From Branchiostoma belcheri (lineage: Eukaryota; Chordata; Leptocardii; Amphioxiformes; Branchiostomatidae), in contig NW_017804453.1 in the NCBI RefSeq assembly GCF_001625305.1, positions 1,072,017-1,136,016 on the forward strand: DNA of 64,000 nucleotides, read 5' to 3'. The notes under the pieces are model-generated. The model was not told the DNA's origin. It worked only from the letters and a program-made list of their open reading frames with translations, and ran no database searches. The translations under genes and the position numbers were made by a program. Shown here one piece after another: positions 10,917 to 19,910 of the stretch. Position 1 is the stretch's first letter. Each line of letters starts with the position of its first letter.

Positions 10917-12120
10917 CCATTACTTTTCTTAAAAGTTATCATTTGTACAGTTGATAGATATATTTGGGTGAATCTACATTTATCAGATGCATGTACATAC
11001 CAAATTTAGATCTAACAATATTGTGCAATATTAAAGAATGACACTTTTAACTCTGTAAGTACAAATGTATTGTAAGCAGATAATAGATGTATTTCTCCTC
11101 AACCTCCTTGACTGTATATACTTCATTTTTCACCCATATGATCAGTTTGGCTTGAACTGTGCATGAATAAGATCAAACGTGAAGGGCCTTAAGTTGTAAA
11201 CAGCTCTGGTAGTGTCATTTGGAGTCTGCTGTTTTACACAGTAAGTACCATATAAAAAGACACTAATCAGGTGGCTTTTAAACTAGACAAACTTTTTTGT
11301 CTTTTCCTTTTTTTATTCCATCATAATGATTGAGAAATTTCTGGAAATGCCTGTGGTTGTTTGACTTATGCAGTTTTGCCACAGTGAAGTCACCACAACA
11401 CAAATATGTGTTTCCAATATATTACTACTGGGTATGGTTTCACCCAAGAATTTTAAATGCTGTTGGTAGTACGGTACTGCACAAAGAAGTGGGACATCTG
11501 GGGAATCGTCTTCAACAGACTTTCTGCAAATGGATAAAATATGTATTGAAAACAATTAGAAAATATGTTTTGATCGAGGGGGTTGTAACTGTAGATGGAA
11601 CACAGCCAATACAAGTCACTTATGGCTTGTCACAAGAAGCTAGGTTCGTGCACGTCCGGGCTCTCAGTAAGGGTTTTGCCCATTGAGGCCTGTTGAAAGT
11701 ACTGTACGTCTCTTTTGTCATGCGAATAAAATTCCAAAAACTGTACATACTTCCCGGAGGTTTGAAATCTCTGATTTGTTGTTGTTGATGGTATGGCGTG
11801 GTCTAGCTACTTTCGGTGAGACAGCACGTTGAGAAGAATCCCTATCTCCGGATGTTGCCCAATACTCGCTAGGAACGTGACTAATATAGCCACTGCGTGT
11901 ATCACTGTATTGGCATGATACCGCTATCTATGACCTTGAGCAAAACGCCCTGCTGGCTGGCTTAGTCCTAGTTTGGGGAGTATCTGTGACAAGTCATCAA
12001 AATAACACCACTTCCTTTCCGGAACGGAGTGCGTCCTCACTGCGTCACTGGAGCCACTTTCTCTCTAGCCATTTTTATCCTTACTTGTCTCCAGAGAGGC
12101 TCTATGCCTGGCCTGCCGCC
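10917..12120. other. ALKBH2 3' UTR and intergenic DNA up to the Tctex1 gene
   Basis: No coding sequence is seen. Candidate poly(A) signals for ALKBH2 are ATTAAA at 11030-11035 and AATAAA at 11725-11730. An open frame at about 11330-11686 has no domain and lies in this UTR-like DNA. The last 300 bp should contain the promoter and 5' UTR of the next gene; no TATA box stands out. Confidence 0.5.
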
Positions 12121-12148
12121 ATGCCCGGCCAGACCACCGAAAGTCTAA
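12104..12148 (+). CDS. short upstream ORF overlapping the Tctex1 start
   Basis: An ATG 17 bases upstream of the chosen start opens a 14-codon frame that ends at TAA (12146-12148), out of frame with and overlapping the main ORF. If the transcript includes it, it could lower translation of the main protein. Its start context (CTCTATGC) is weak compared with the near-ideal context at 12121. Confidence 0.35.
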   Translation: MPGLPPCPARPPKV

Positions 12149-12885
12149 CAAACAACTGGAACAAAATGACGTCCGAAAGGCCACGCTTTCCAGCTCTGCA
12201 TGTGAAAAATCTCGTACAGGAGACGCTGCGGCAGAACCTGGGCGGTCACACGTACCACGCTGGCGTCTGCAGGGATCTGACCAGAAAAATCCTGGACCAG
12301 TTAAATGATAAACTGGTAAAGCGGGGACCTAAAGGGTACAAGTTTATTACTTTCATCGACGTGGGGCCAAACCAGGCGGCAGGGCCGGTGTTCTACGGGA
12401 GTCAATGCGTCAAGGCTTTGGGCCAGGCGACGGGGGACGAATTTGCGGAGTCGTCGTTCCAGAATGCGTCTCTGTACGGGATAGGTATCGTCTGGGCCAT
12501 CCCGGACGCCGCCTGGAACACATCCCGAGCTCATCTGACCCCCAGGGAAAGTCAATGTCAACAACACTTTCCGATTCTTCAAGTCAAGCAGATCATAGAA
12601 GACACGATTGACCGTCGCGTCATCGGCAGGCGTTACGAGCCTGCCTTCTGTAAGAACCTGACGCAGAAGTTGTCAGCTGAGCTGAAGACGACGCTGTTAC
12701 AGAAGGGACCGAGGGGATACAAGTTCGTGAGTTTTGTGACCGTCGGGTCATCTGGCGGCGGAGACACGGTGTTCTGTGCCAGTCAGTGTACCTGGGGCAA
12801 ACCTGGGGACGACTTTGCCGAGTTTACCCGACAAAACACCTCCCTGTATGCGATGGCGATCGTCTGGGGAATCCTGACAGAGTAG
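12121..12885 (+). CDS. tandem double-Tctex1 (dynein light chain-like) protein
   Basis: Single-exon gene for a 254-residue protein made of two Tctex1/DYNLT-type domains, about residues 22-128 and 150-252. The domains align with each other: a first helix (VKNLVQET / VKQIIEDT); a Cys plus Leu-Thr-x-Lys-Leu helix; then KRGPKGYKFITF / QKGPRGYKFVSF; a Gly-rich turn; FYGSQC / FCASQC; DEFAE / DDFAE; and QNASLYGIGIVW / QNTSLYAMAIVW. Tctex1 proteins bind dynein intermediate chains and ciliary cargo as dimers, so this one could be a built-in pseudo-dimer (inference). The start is chosen because GCCGCCATGC at 12121 is a near-perfect Kozak context. The frame extends upstream to 11986 but without an in-frame ATG. 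Absence of introns suggests an old retrocopy or a simple gene. AATAAA at 13319-13324 is a possible poly(A) signal. No exact orthologue is named. Confidence 0.85.
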   Translation: MPGQTTESLTNNWNKMTSERPRFPALHVKNLVQETLRQNLGGHTYHAGVCRDLTRKILDQLNDKLVKRGPKGYKFITFIDVGPNQAAGPVFYGSQCVKALGQATGDEFAESSFQNASLYGIGIVWAIPDAAWNTSRAHLTPRESQCQQHFPILQVKQIIEDTIDRRVIGRRYEPAFCKNLTQKLSAELKTTLLQKGPRGYKFVSFVTVGSSGGGDTVFCASQCTWGKPGDDFAEFTRQNTSLYAMAIVWGILTE

Positions 12886-13423
12886 CTGTATGTCGTCTAA
12901 CACTGAAGGCAAATTGAAAGTTCTATTTCACACACTGTAACAGCCGCGTTGGCTAATACGAGAGCTAAGAGTCAGGATATGTGTTATTAGAGCTATGTAT
13001 GCTGATAAATGCCATATACGTTTCTGCACATTTAATGGCCGAGGTTTGCATTCTCCGAACGCTTTTAATTTTAGGAATTCATGTCGGACTCAACACGGTG
13101 GTATGATATCTATCCGACGATTTTACTATTGGTTCTGTATGTAGAGACCAGCTGAGCGCCGTGACTTGGCATATGACTACATGTACATCGGATAAGCCGC
13201 ATTGCTCGGATGGTATGTCCGGTTATTCACCCTATGTGAATGTATTGTGAGCTTGGCGGTATTTGGACCTAGGATATTGCCCCTGGCTCATGCCAAACTT
13301 GGTGACGACATTAAGTGGAATAAAATCCGCATCGTACTTAAATAGTACCATAACAGGTTTCCCGGCTGGTGTTTTGATATCTTCGTTGCTACCTCCATGG
13401 AGGTATTGTTTTGGGTTTGGGTA
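12886..13423. other. 3' flank of the Tctex1 gene
   Basis: No gene is recognised. It contains a possible poly(A) signal (13319-13324) and the palindrome TACCTCCATGGAGGTA at about 13388-13403, which heads a T/G-rich stretch typical of a dispersed repeat. Confidence 0.5.
13388..13403. repeat. TACCTCCATGGAGGTA palindrome, copy 1
   Basis: A perfect 16-base palindrome followed by TTGTTTTGGGTTTGGG. A second copy lies at about 13504-13519, inside the interval bounded by the 71-bp direct repeats. Confidence 0.7.
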
Positions 13424-13494
13424 CTGTCACTTTACCCGGAGAACTTAGCGTTATCACCGTGAATGATCGTCCAAATGGAACGCTGTGTTCGCTC
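13424..13494 (+). repeat. 71-bp direct repeat, left copy
   Basis: From CTGTCACTTTACCCGG to GTTCGCTC this sequence is identical, base for base as read, to 14628-14698. The copies are 1204 bp apart in the same orientation. A perfect match of this length in intergenic DNA indicates a recent duplication or an insertion event. Confidence 0.9.
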
Positions 13495-13503
13495 TTCGTT
13501 GTT

Positions 13504-13519
13504 ACCTCCATGGAGGTAG
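13504..13519. repeat. TACCTCCATGGAGGTA palindrome, copy 2
   Basis: Same palindrome as at 13388. It starts nine bases after the left 71-bp repeat ends. Confidence 0.7.
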
Positions 13520-13667
13520 CTCGACTCCCCCCTCTCCCCCTCTCTCTGTATATGTATATTAAATTTTATCAATTATAAAGAAAATCCTAGTACAGTAATT
13601 ATTTAACCATCCACGGCCCGCGGAGGCGTTGCAAATCCGCTCACAGGACCCTACGGCATACTCTCCA

Positions 13668-13839
13668 AGCAGAGGTCTGGGTTATTTTTGGCGTGTTTTT
13701 AGACTTTTTTATCTGGGTTTCTTTTTTGCACTGGAATTTTTCTTTTGCACGGTTGGGTTAAACAAAAATTCCAGTGCAAAAAAAGAAACCCCGATAAAAA
13801 AAGTCTAAAAACATGCCAAGAATTACCCAAACCTCTGCT
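13668..13839. repeat. 172-bp foldback (long inverted repeat)
   Basis: The left arm starts AGCAGAGGTCTGGGTTATT and runs through GACTTTTTTATCTGGGTTTC to GCACTGGAATTTTT. The right arm returns as AAAAATTCCAGTGC, GAAACCCCGATAAAAAAAGTC and ACCCAAACCTCTGCT. The arms are about 70 bases with few mismatches, around a loop of about 25 bases. This is a foldback MITE or similar element. No clear target-site duplication is seen. Confidence 0.85.
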
Positions 13840-14627
13840 ATGGCAATAAATCCCTGTATTACCATCGGGGCGGATCCGAAGGATACAATACGAACATTTG
13901 TTATCGAAGTTAATATTGTTAATGTTGGGCAAAGACCGATTTAAACGTTTGGAGTAGCATTAAGGTAACATAAGTTTACGGAAAAATTTACTTCAATAAT
14001 TGGAGAAAACCTTTCGCAAACCTGACCGAAATGCCATCTTTTTCAAAAATCACCTTTTTTTCTTTCCATGGAACAAAGGTCAGATTCAAATTGAGGCAAT
14101 GCTATCGTATTTGTGTTGCTCCAATACTGATACAGGCAACGTACATGCAAACTGCAAGGTGGCGTTGCCAATCAGCTTCTGCTACGCTGCGTCGTGTCCA
14201 CTACTTTCATGTCTGAGAGATATTAGATCACTGTTCGTTGCTTCCTGAGGTAGAAAAGTCATCATTTAAGTTTGATGAACTCTTGCTCTATAAAAGAGTT
14301 TTTGTTCTAATTTTATATCCATTTCCGGGTACATACATTTTTTTGTATTTTCAAACACAGGGCTCTCCTAATAAACCGTGAAGAGTCCTGTCGACCCTAT
14401 GACGTCCATTGTCATTGTTCCGTTCGCTTCCTCCGGCCTATTTCAAGTTTGGGGAACATTGATCACAATAATCTTCAACTCAGCCTTGCCACGAGGTCCC
14501 TTTCTGTCATCAGTTTACTTTAGTGCTCTCCAGTAAAAATAACGTCATACTAGTATCCATTTCTTCCCGTGAGATAAGCTGTAGTTAGAGGCGAGTGTCG
14601 AGGTCTTTCCGCGACAGTTCCTTCTTC

Positions 14628-14698
14628 CTGTCACTTTACCCGGAGAACTTAGCGTTATCACCGTGAATGATCGTCCAAATGGAACGCTGTGTTCGCTC
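14628..14698 (+). repeat. 71-bp direct repeat, right copy
   Basis: Identical to 13424-13494. The DNA between the copies (13495-14627) holds the second TACCTC palindrome and the foldback but no gene. Confidence 0.9.
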
Positions 14699-15925
14699 GC
14701 ATTCTCCGTCACATCGATAGCGCGAAGCGGCGCGCAGTTTCCCCTTCCGGAAAAAAACATCAACTTGTCACAACTTGGTTACAAACAATGCACCTGGGAG
14801 TAGGTAATGGAGGTGGGACGTCCCCAGCGACGAACGAATTTGCGCCTAGTCAATTGGCCGGCGGGGTTCACGGCTATATAACCCCCGGGCCGCTGCAGAT
14901 ATTAGGCGTGATGTATCGAGTTATCAGGGGCGAGGCGTCCGAAGTGCAATTTCGCGCACCAACTTTATCAGCTTTTTCCTCGCTTTCCACGCCTCAGCTC
15001 TCGTTAAGGAATTACGGAAAATGTCTTGTGAAATGTCCCCGGCTGGGCTTAAGTGATTGTACGGGTCATTTGGCGGTGTGTCCGCGGTGTCGGCGCGCCG
15101 GGGTGGCGACGCGAGTTCCGCACGCCCACAGTCTGCCGTGCAGAGTGGCGTGGCTTCTTGTCGACATGGGTGCCAGGGCCGTAACTTGCGGACGCGGAAC
15201 GTCCTCTAAAGTCCACTGATGATGCAGACAGCTTTAAGTTCAAAACTGTCATTGCTTTTTTTATACCATTTTATGACAGGAGATCATTAGAAAGTGCGTG
15301 GGCAAAGATAATACATGTACTACACAACTACGAAATTATTTTGGTTGACTCATCAGGTAACATAACGTAAACCTCGGGGTCCTTGATTGAGACAGCCATC
15401 ATCGGTATTATCTTAATTGTTATTACCCCCATCTGCCCATTCCTTCACAGTTACATGTATTGCCATCCTGTATTGCCACCTTTTTTATTGAGTCCCTTAG
15501 CCGCTGCAATTAAAGACTATGCATGGAGCATCTGTAACATGTCATTAGACAGCAGTTTTGTCAGTTTGCTCAATTACACATTGTATATCGACTAGGTACA
15601 CCGGGGCCGTCATACCAGTCTTCAATGGCGTTGTTTTTAAAGGAATAAGGAAACACGCATACATTTTCATCATCACATTATATCGCACAAACGATGTCCA
15701 GGGAAACGGCTGTGCAAGCTTAGGTTGATTGTAGCCATATAAAGACAGACAATTAGGTGATGCCCTTAGACTCCTGAAGCCTCGTCGTCAGAGATACTAG
15801 TAACGTTACTGATGCCTGTGGAAGCACTATTAATATTGTACAGATGTAATTCATGTTTTACAAACTTCCTGGAAGTGTTTGGGGTTTATTTGACTGTATC
15901 GGAACGACATTATATATGACAAATA
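14699..15925. other. CpG-rich patch with an orphan open frame, then AT-rich DNA
   Basis: A plus-strand frame is open from the right 71-bp repeat to a stop at 15217-15219. Its first ATG downstream of the TATA box is at 14911 (103 codons, Arg- and Cys-containing, no recognised domain). The patch from 14700 to 15220 is GC- and CpG-rich compared with its surroundings and could be a first exon, a non-coding RNA start or an enhancer. From 15250 to 15925 nothing is recognised. Confidence 0.3.
14853..14881 (+). promoter_or_regulatory. candidate CCAAT/TATA core promoter
   Basis: An inverted CCAAT box (ATTGG, 14853-14857) sits about 18 bases upstream of TATATAA (14875-14881), in CpG-rich DNA that continues to about 15220. 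The spacing is somewhat tight for a CCAAT box. Transcription would start near 14905 on the plus strand. No known gene follows. Confidence 0.35.
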
Positions 15926-16235
15926 CCCGATTGAAGTAATCATAGAATGGATTATTACTCATACGATATATTGAATGACGTAACTCATTCCGGTATTATA
16001 CTCGTACCATGCATGGTTCATGTTTCATACCATGATTACACGGTACAATTTTCTGGCGACCCCATACCACATCCTACCACCAGGGGCATACCGGGTCACA
16101 ACCCTGTCAATCAACTGAAACCCAATCTCCGTCCACTTACTAACAATCCTCGCTCCTTATCTATAGGACGAAGTACGTACCGACTCCTCCTTAACCAACT
16201 ACAGTGCCACCCAAAACAATACTTCCGCCCCGGAG
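15926..16235 (+). repeat. ~310-bp dispersed repeat, copy 1
   Basis: This stretch aligns over its whole length with 57846-58155, with substitutions and small gaps. Shared blocks include TACCCGATT, ATCATAGAATGG, TTTCATACCATGATTACAC, CAATCAACTGAAACCCAATC, CAATCCTCGCT and CAAAACAATACTTCCG-type ends. It has no coding potential. Its ends were placed by eye. Confidence 0.75.
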
Positions 16236-18080
16236 GTAATAACGTGGCACTGTCCATCAGCACCCATAATGTCTCAGCTTTGCGGATTTCACACGTTATA
16301 TTCCACACGCGATAACAATCGCCCTTTTCGTCCAGAACAATTGCCTCTTGTTTGACAGATTGGTCGATAAGCGAAGATCTCCGTCATATTTCTTCTCAAT
16401 GCACCTTTCCTCCAAATTACAACCTTAAGACAAAATCGATTCCTTAATTGTCCGCTTTGATTCATCTTCTCGACAGACAGCAGAGACAGAAGCGTCTTCA
16501 GATGACCAAAGTGTCCGGTAGATTCGATCAGGTAATTGGTAGAAAAGTTGATTTGAGAATTTTCATTTCATATGTCGCATTAGATTCCAGTGATAAAGTA
16601 GAGCTTCATTTTATTTCTTTATAACTGCTTCAACTGTCATTGCACAGGAGCAAAAAGTATCGTTTTTTAATATGTCAAAAATGCCAGAAAAATGCGCCTG
16701 GGTAGACATTGAGATAATTTCATGCCTACAAATCTGTTTAGACAACATTAAACTACTGTGTAGCTACTAATGTGTAGCTACGACTATTGAACTATAATTA
16801 GATTGCATTAAAACTGAAATTTTTGTAATCTATAGGTATATGGAAATTACATCTTTCTTTATATTCTTCAATATATGCGTATACGTGCACACATTAGTAT
16901 TGTGCCATGCATATAAATGTCAACACCCGAGAAATGCTTACATGTAACCCATTTTGTAAAACATGTCAGAAACACGTTCTAAAACCTGAGTAACATGGTC
17001 TAAAGTTACCACACAAGGAGATATGACACAGTGGCCATAAAATGATACACCTTCCTTTGTCATTTGATAGGCCTCTGTCGAAGTAACGCATGTAGTCATC
17101 ATGATAGGACCAAAGGACATTTCTATCAAGTTACCCGGTTCCTAATCATCAGAAAGAATATATATGACTCTAGAGGATTACTAGATATTCAGTTACCTCG
17201 GTAATAGTGTATGACGTGTGTCAATCTCGTCAACTAAGCAACTTTCAAGTACGAGAGGAGAGAAATGCAAAAGAAAACACGATAAGAAGTAAATCCTTTT
17301 TTTTTAAATTTCTGCTTGTCCGTGCCGAACTTTTGTAATAGAATATCGGTTGCGGGCGATCTCGTGGTCAGACTACAAGCGGCTCCTGTTTAGCGAGTCT
17401 GTTAGCGTGCAAAGGACACACCCGGGCCCATCACATCATATTAATCATTTCATAAAGCTGGCCGACTCAATTTAGCGCAGGGTAAGACCTTTCCGCACTC
17501 CAACGGGTCATCGCTCAGCCTCCCCCACATCAAAAGCAGCCCTGAAAGGTCGCTGGGCTAGAGAATTCCTTCCCGCAGCCACAAAAAGGCCGTTTTATGA
17601 GATACAAATTAATCCTGTCTCGCATCAAATGAGCGATAATAGATGGCGAGAAAAAGAGCGAGATTACCTTCGCGACGCTCTTTGTTACGCGCATGATACC
17701 CGCTCACTTAACAGTTAGGGGTCACGGGGTCAGGTCATGGGTCATCTAATATCGGTGATGAAAAATCCATTAATACCGACCCTGGTATAGACGGCTTTGC
17801 GGACACTCAATACACCAATGACCAGCGAAAACGTGACTCGGGTAGAGCAGTTAGATGGTCCTTTACTCATGGCGGATAAAAGGTTGGCTGGACATGAGAA
17901 CGCGTTCTCGGCTGCTGCGGTCTCCCAACTTTTAAAATCAATTTGTTCCACCAAGGTGTGTGCGAGAGGGAGCGTCCATCACCTCTGATTTCTTACCCTC
18001 AACGAAATTTGTTCTAAACGATTACGATTTGTTTTGCGTTAAGATCTTTAACTGCCGGGTTTGTCGTTTGTTTTCATCTT
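16236..18080. other. no gene recognised
   Basis: No coding, RNA or mobile-element signal is seen. The part from about 17340 to 17700 is GC-richer and contains TAAT-type homeodomain cores (ATATTAATCATTTC), so it could be regulatory; this is only a guess. Confidence 0.3.
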
Positions 18081-18425
18081 CGATCCAGGAGGGACCCCTA
18101 CTTTTTTCGATAACTGTGATGAGATCTTTAACGTGCTTGAGATGTTGCTCTCCCGAACACGGGCCCTCAACTTTAACTCCCACCTGAGAGGACGTCCCTA
18201 ACCGAAGCTAGGTACTCATTTTCACCATATATATAGTCACGGTGTGTTTCCGAAAGGCACACCATAGGCATGGTGTGTTTCCGAAAGGCACAACATTTTC
18301 ACTTAGGCCTTCCAGGGATTCAAACCTAAACCATTTAGATGTTAGGCACTCATTTTCACCTAGTACATAGGAAATAGGTTTGAAATGCCTTTGCTAGAAC
18401 CCTAACCACTTTGCCACGCTGTCAT
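18081..18425 (+). repeat. tRNA-like dispersed repeat, copy 1
   Basis: It shares with 34099-34305 the ordered blocks GATCCA, GGGACCC, CGATA, GATCTTTAACGTG, CGTCCC, GAGA-GACGTCCCTAAC and GAAGCTAGGTACTCATTT. It also contains a 21-bp internal duplication (GGTGTGTTTCCGAAAGGCAC, at about 18241 and 18271). The end reads GGATTCAAACC, resembling a pol III B box. A family with a GTGCCTT-n-AAGGACACAA core is common in invertebrate genomes. Confidence 0.6.
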
Positions 18426-19416
18426 ATGTAAAGTGTACCTAACAGACCTGTTGTATAATGTATAATCTGGACCCCCGAACATCTGTAATGACTTCATCTG
18501 TCGCACAGCGGGAAGAGAGAGTGACTCATTTTGATCATCAACTGTGGAGTCAAATTACCTAACGAGAATCTCACTGAAACTCTCCGGCCTTGGTGCTGAA
18601 AACATGGTGGCTGTAACAACCCGGAATAGCGTTGTCAGAAAGTCCGTTGTGCTAATGCTGTTCTGGTGATATTTGTTAATTTGAGTGTGTATGTTTGTTT
18701 ATTTGTTTGTAACATGCTATAGAATGTAATTGATATAGCAAGTAAGGACTTGTATAAACCATATTTCCCAATTTTATCCACTGTAGACAAATTCATATTT
18801 CTGATGCGGCTGGACAAACTGTTCTTTGCAAAATACATCTGTCTCAATATTTCTACTATACCTGGAAAAGTGAGTAGAAGTTGGTTTATTTCAACATTCG
18901 CTAATGTACAATGTTTTTACACGTTTTCTTGTGACCTGTACTTAGGAAAGTAATGTAAATTGTAAAAAAAGTGCAACACAAAAGTCTTCATTTATTATTT
19001 ACATTTCTAGATCATTAGTACATTAGATCGTTATCTTTATTTAAAACAGAACTGTTTGAAAACTATCTGAAAGTTGTGGCGACGATTTCTAGACCACATA
19101 TACTGTTGTGTAGTACTGCTGTCACTCATTGGATGACTCAAAGGTCATACGTCCAATATGAACCCCAGGCCAGAGGAGCCGAGGATATGAGAGCCGGGAC
19201 TGTTCCCACGGGTACTGTTATAGCACAGGATGGAGAAAGGTTCTAAGGTCACAGTAATATTGCATGCAGTACTCCCAATAAAACAAGATAACTTCTGCCA
19301 GGTATTTTTGACAGTTCTGAGAGTAAGAACTTCAAATAAAAAGTTGCTGTGCTACTTTGAAAGACAGGCTATCGTGATCTGAAAGGGTATACAGAAATGT
19401 GAGACGTTATGTTACG
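18426..19416. other. no gene recognised
   Basis: AT-rich DNA with a TTTG-rich microsatellite-like patch near 18690-18712. Short open frames on both strands have no domain features. Confidence 0.3.
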
Positions 19417-19520
19417 GCACGGCCACATTCTCGATTTAGATGAGGAATTCGAATTTTCAGGCTGTGACAGATCCAATCCCAGATAAGGATCAAAGACAAC
19501 ATTGTCCCTAACAAAACACT
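19417..19520 (+). mobile_element. decayed copy of the CGGTCACAT inverted-repeat element
   Basis: ACGGCCACATTCTCG, then GAATTTTCAGGCTGTGACAG, then GATAAGGATCAAAGACA follow the same order as the left half of the element best seen at 48966-49182 and 21814-21988. The right half is not recognisable. Confidence 0.5.
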
Positions 19521-19689
19521 ACACAACAGCCACTCTTTCGCCAGAGTCATCCTCTTTCACCATCCAGGGAGTTTCAGTGTCACAGTCCGTGTTGAGACGA
19601 TAGAAAGGTAAATGTTAAAAAGGCTGTCCGGTAGCTTTTTTGACGGCGTAGTTGCAGTGGTTTGTTATTCCACAGTGTTTAGCGCATGG

Positions 19690-19910
19690 TATTGGAAGGC
19701 AGAGACCGACCTTCTTTCCACCACCTTTTACCTCACCAACCGGGTCGGGTTAACCAGTCGGGTAACCATTTTATACCTGGGTGGAGTGACGAAAATTGTG
19801 TAAAGTGCCTTTTACAAGGACACAATGTAATATCTATTCAGGAATTCCAGAGATCGAACCATGACCTCTCGCTAGCCTAGCCATTCGGACGAAGAACCGC
19901 CACTAAACCC
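19690..19910 (+). repeat. tRNA-like dispersed repeat, copy 2 (3' part)
   Basis: TTATACCTGGGTGGAGTGAC, GTGTAAAGTGCC and ACAAGGACACAATG match the later part of the repeat at 34099-34305 (GTGTAAAGTGCC, CTAGGGCACAATG). Then GGAATTCCAGAGATCGAACC follows, as in tRNA-like tails. Confidence 0.55.

Noticed and set aside
11330..11686. 118-codon plus-strand frame after ALKBH2
   Set aside because: Lies in probable 3' UTR before an AATAAA; no domain and mixed composition.
11986..12120. N-terminal extension of the double-Tctex1 frame
   Set aside because: The frame is open, but its first codon is GTG and there is no in-frame ATG before 12121, which has an excellent Kozak context.
12301..12582. 93-codon minus-strand frame
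   Set aside because: Shadow of the Tctex1 gene on the opposite strand.
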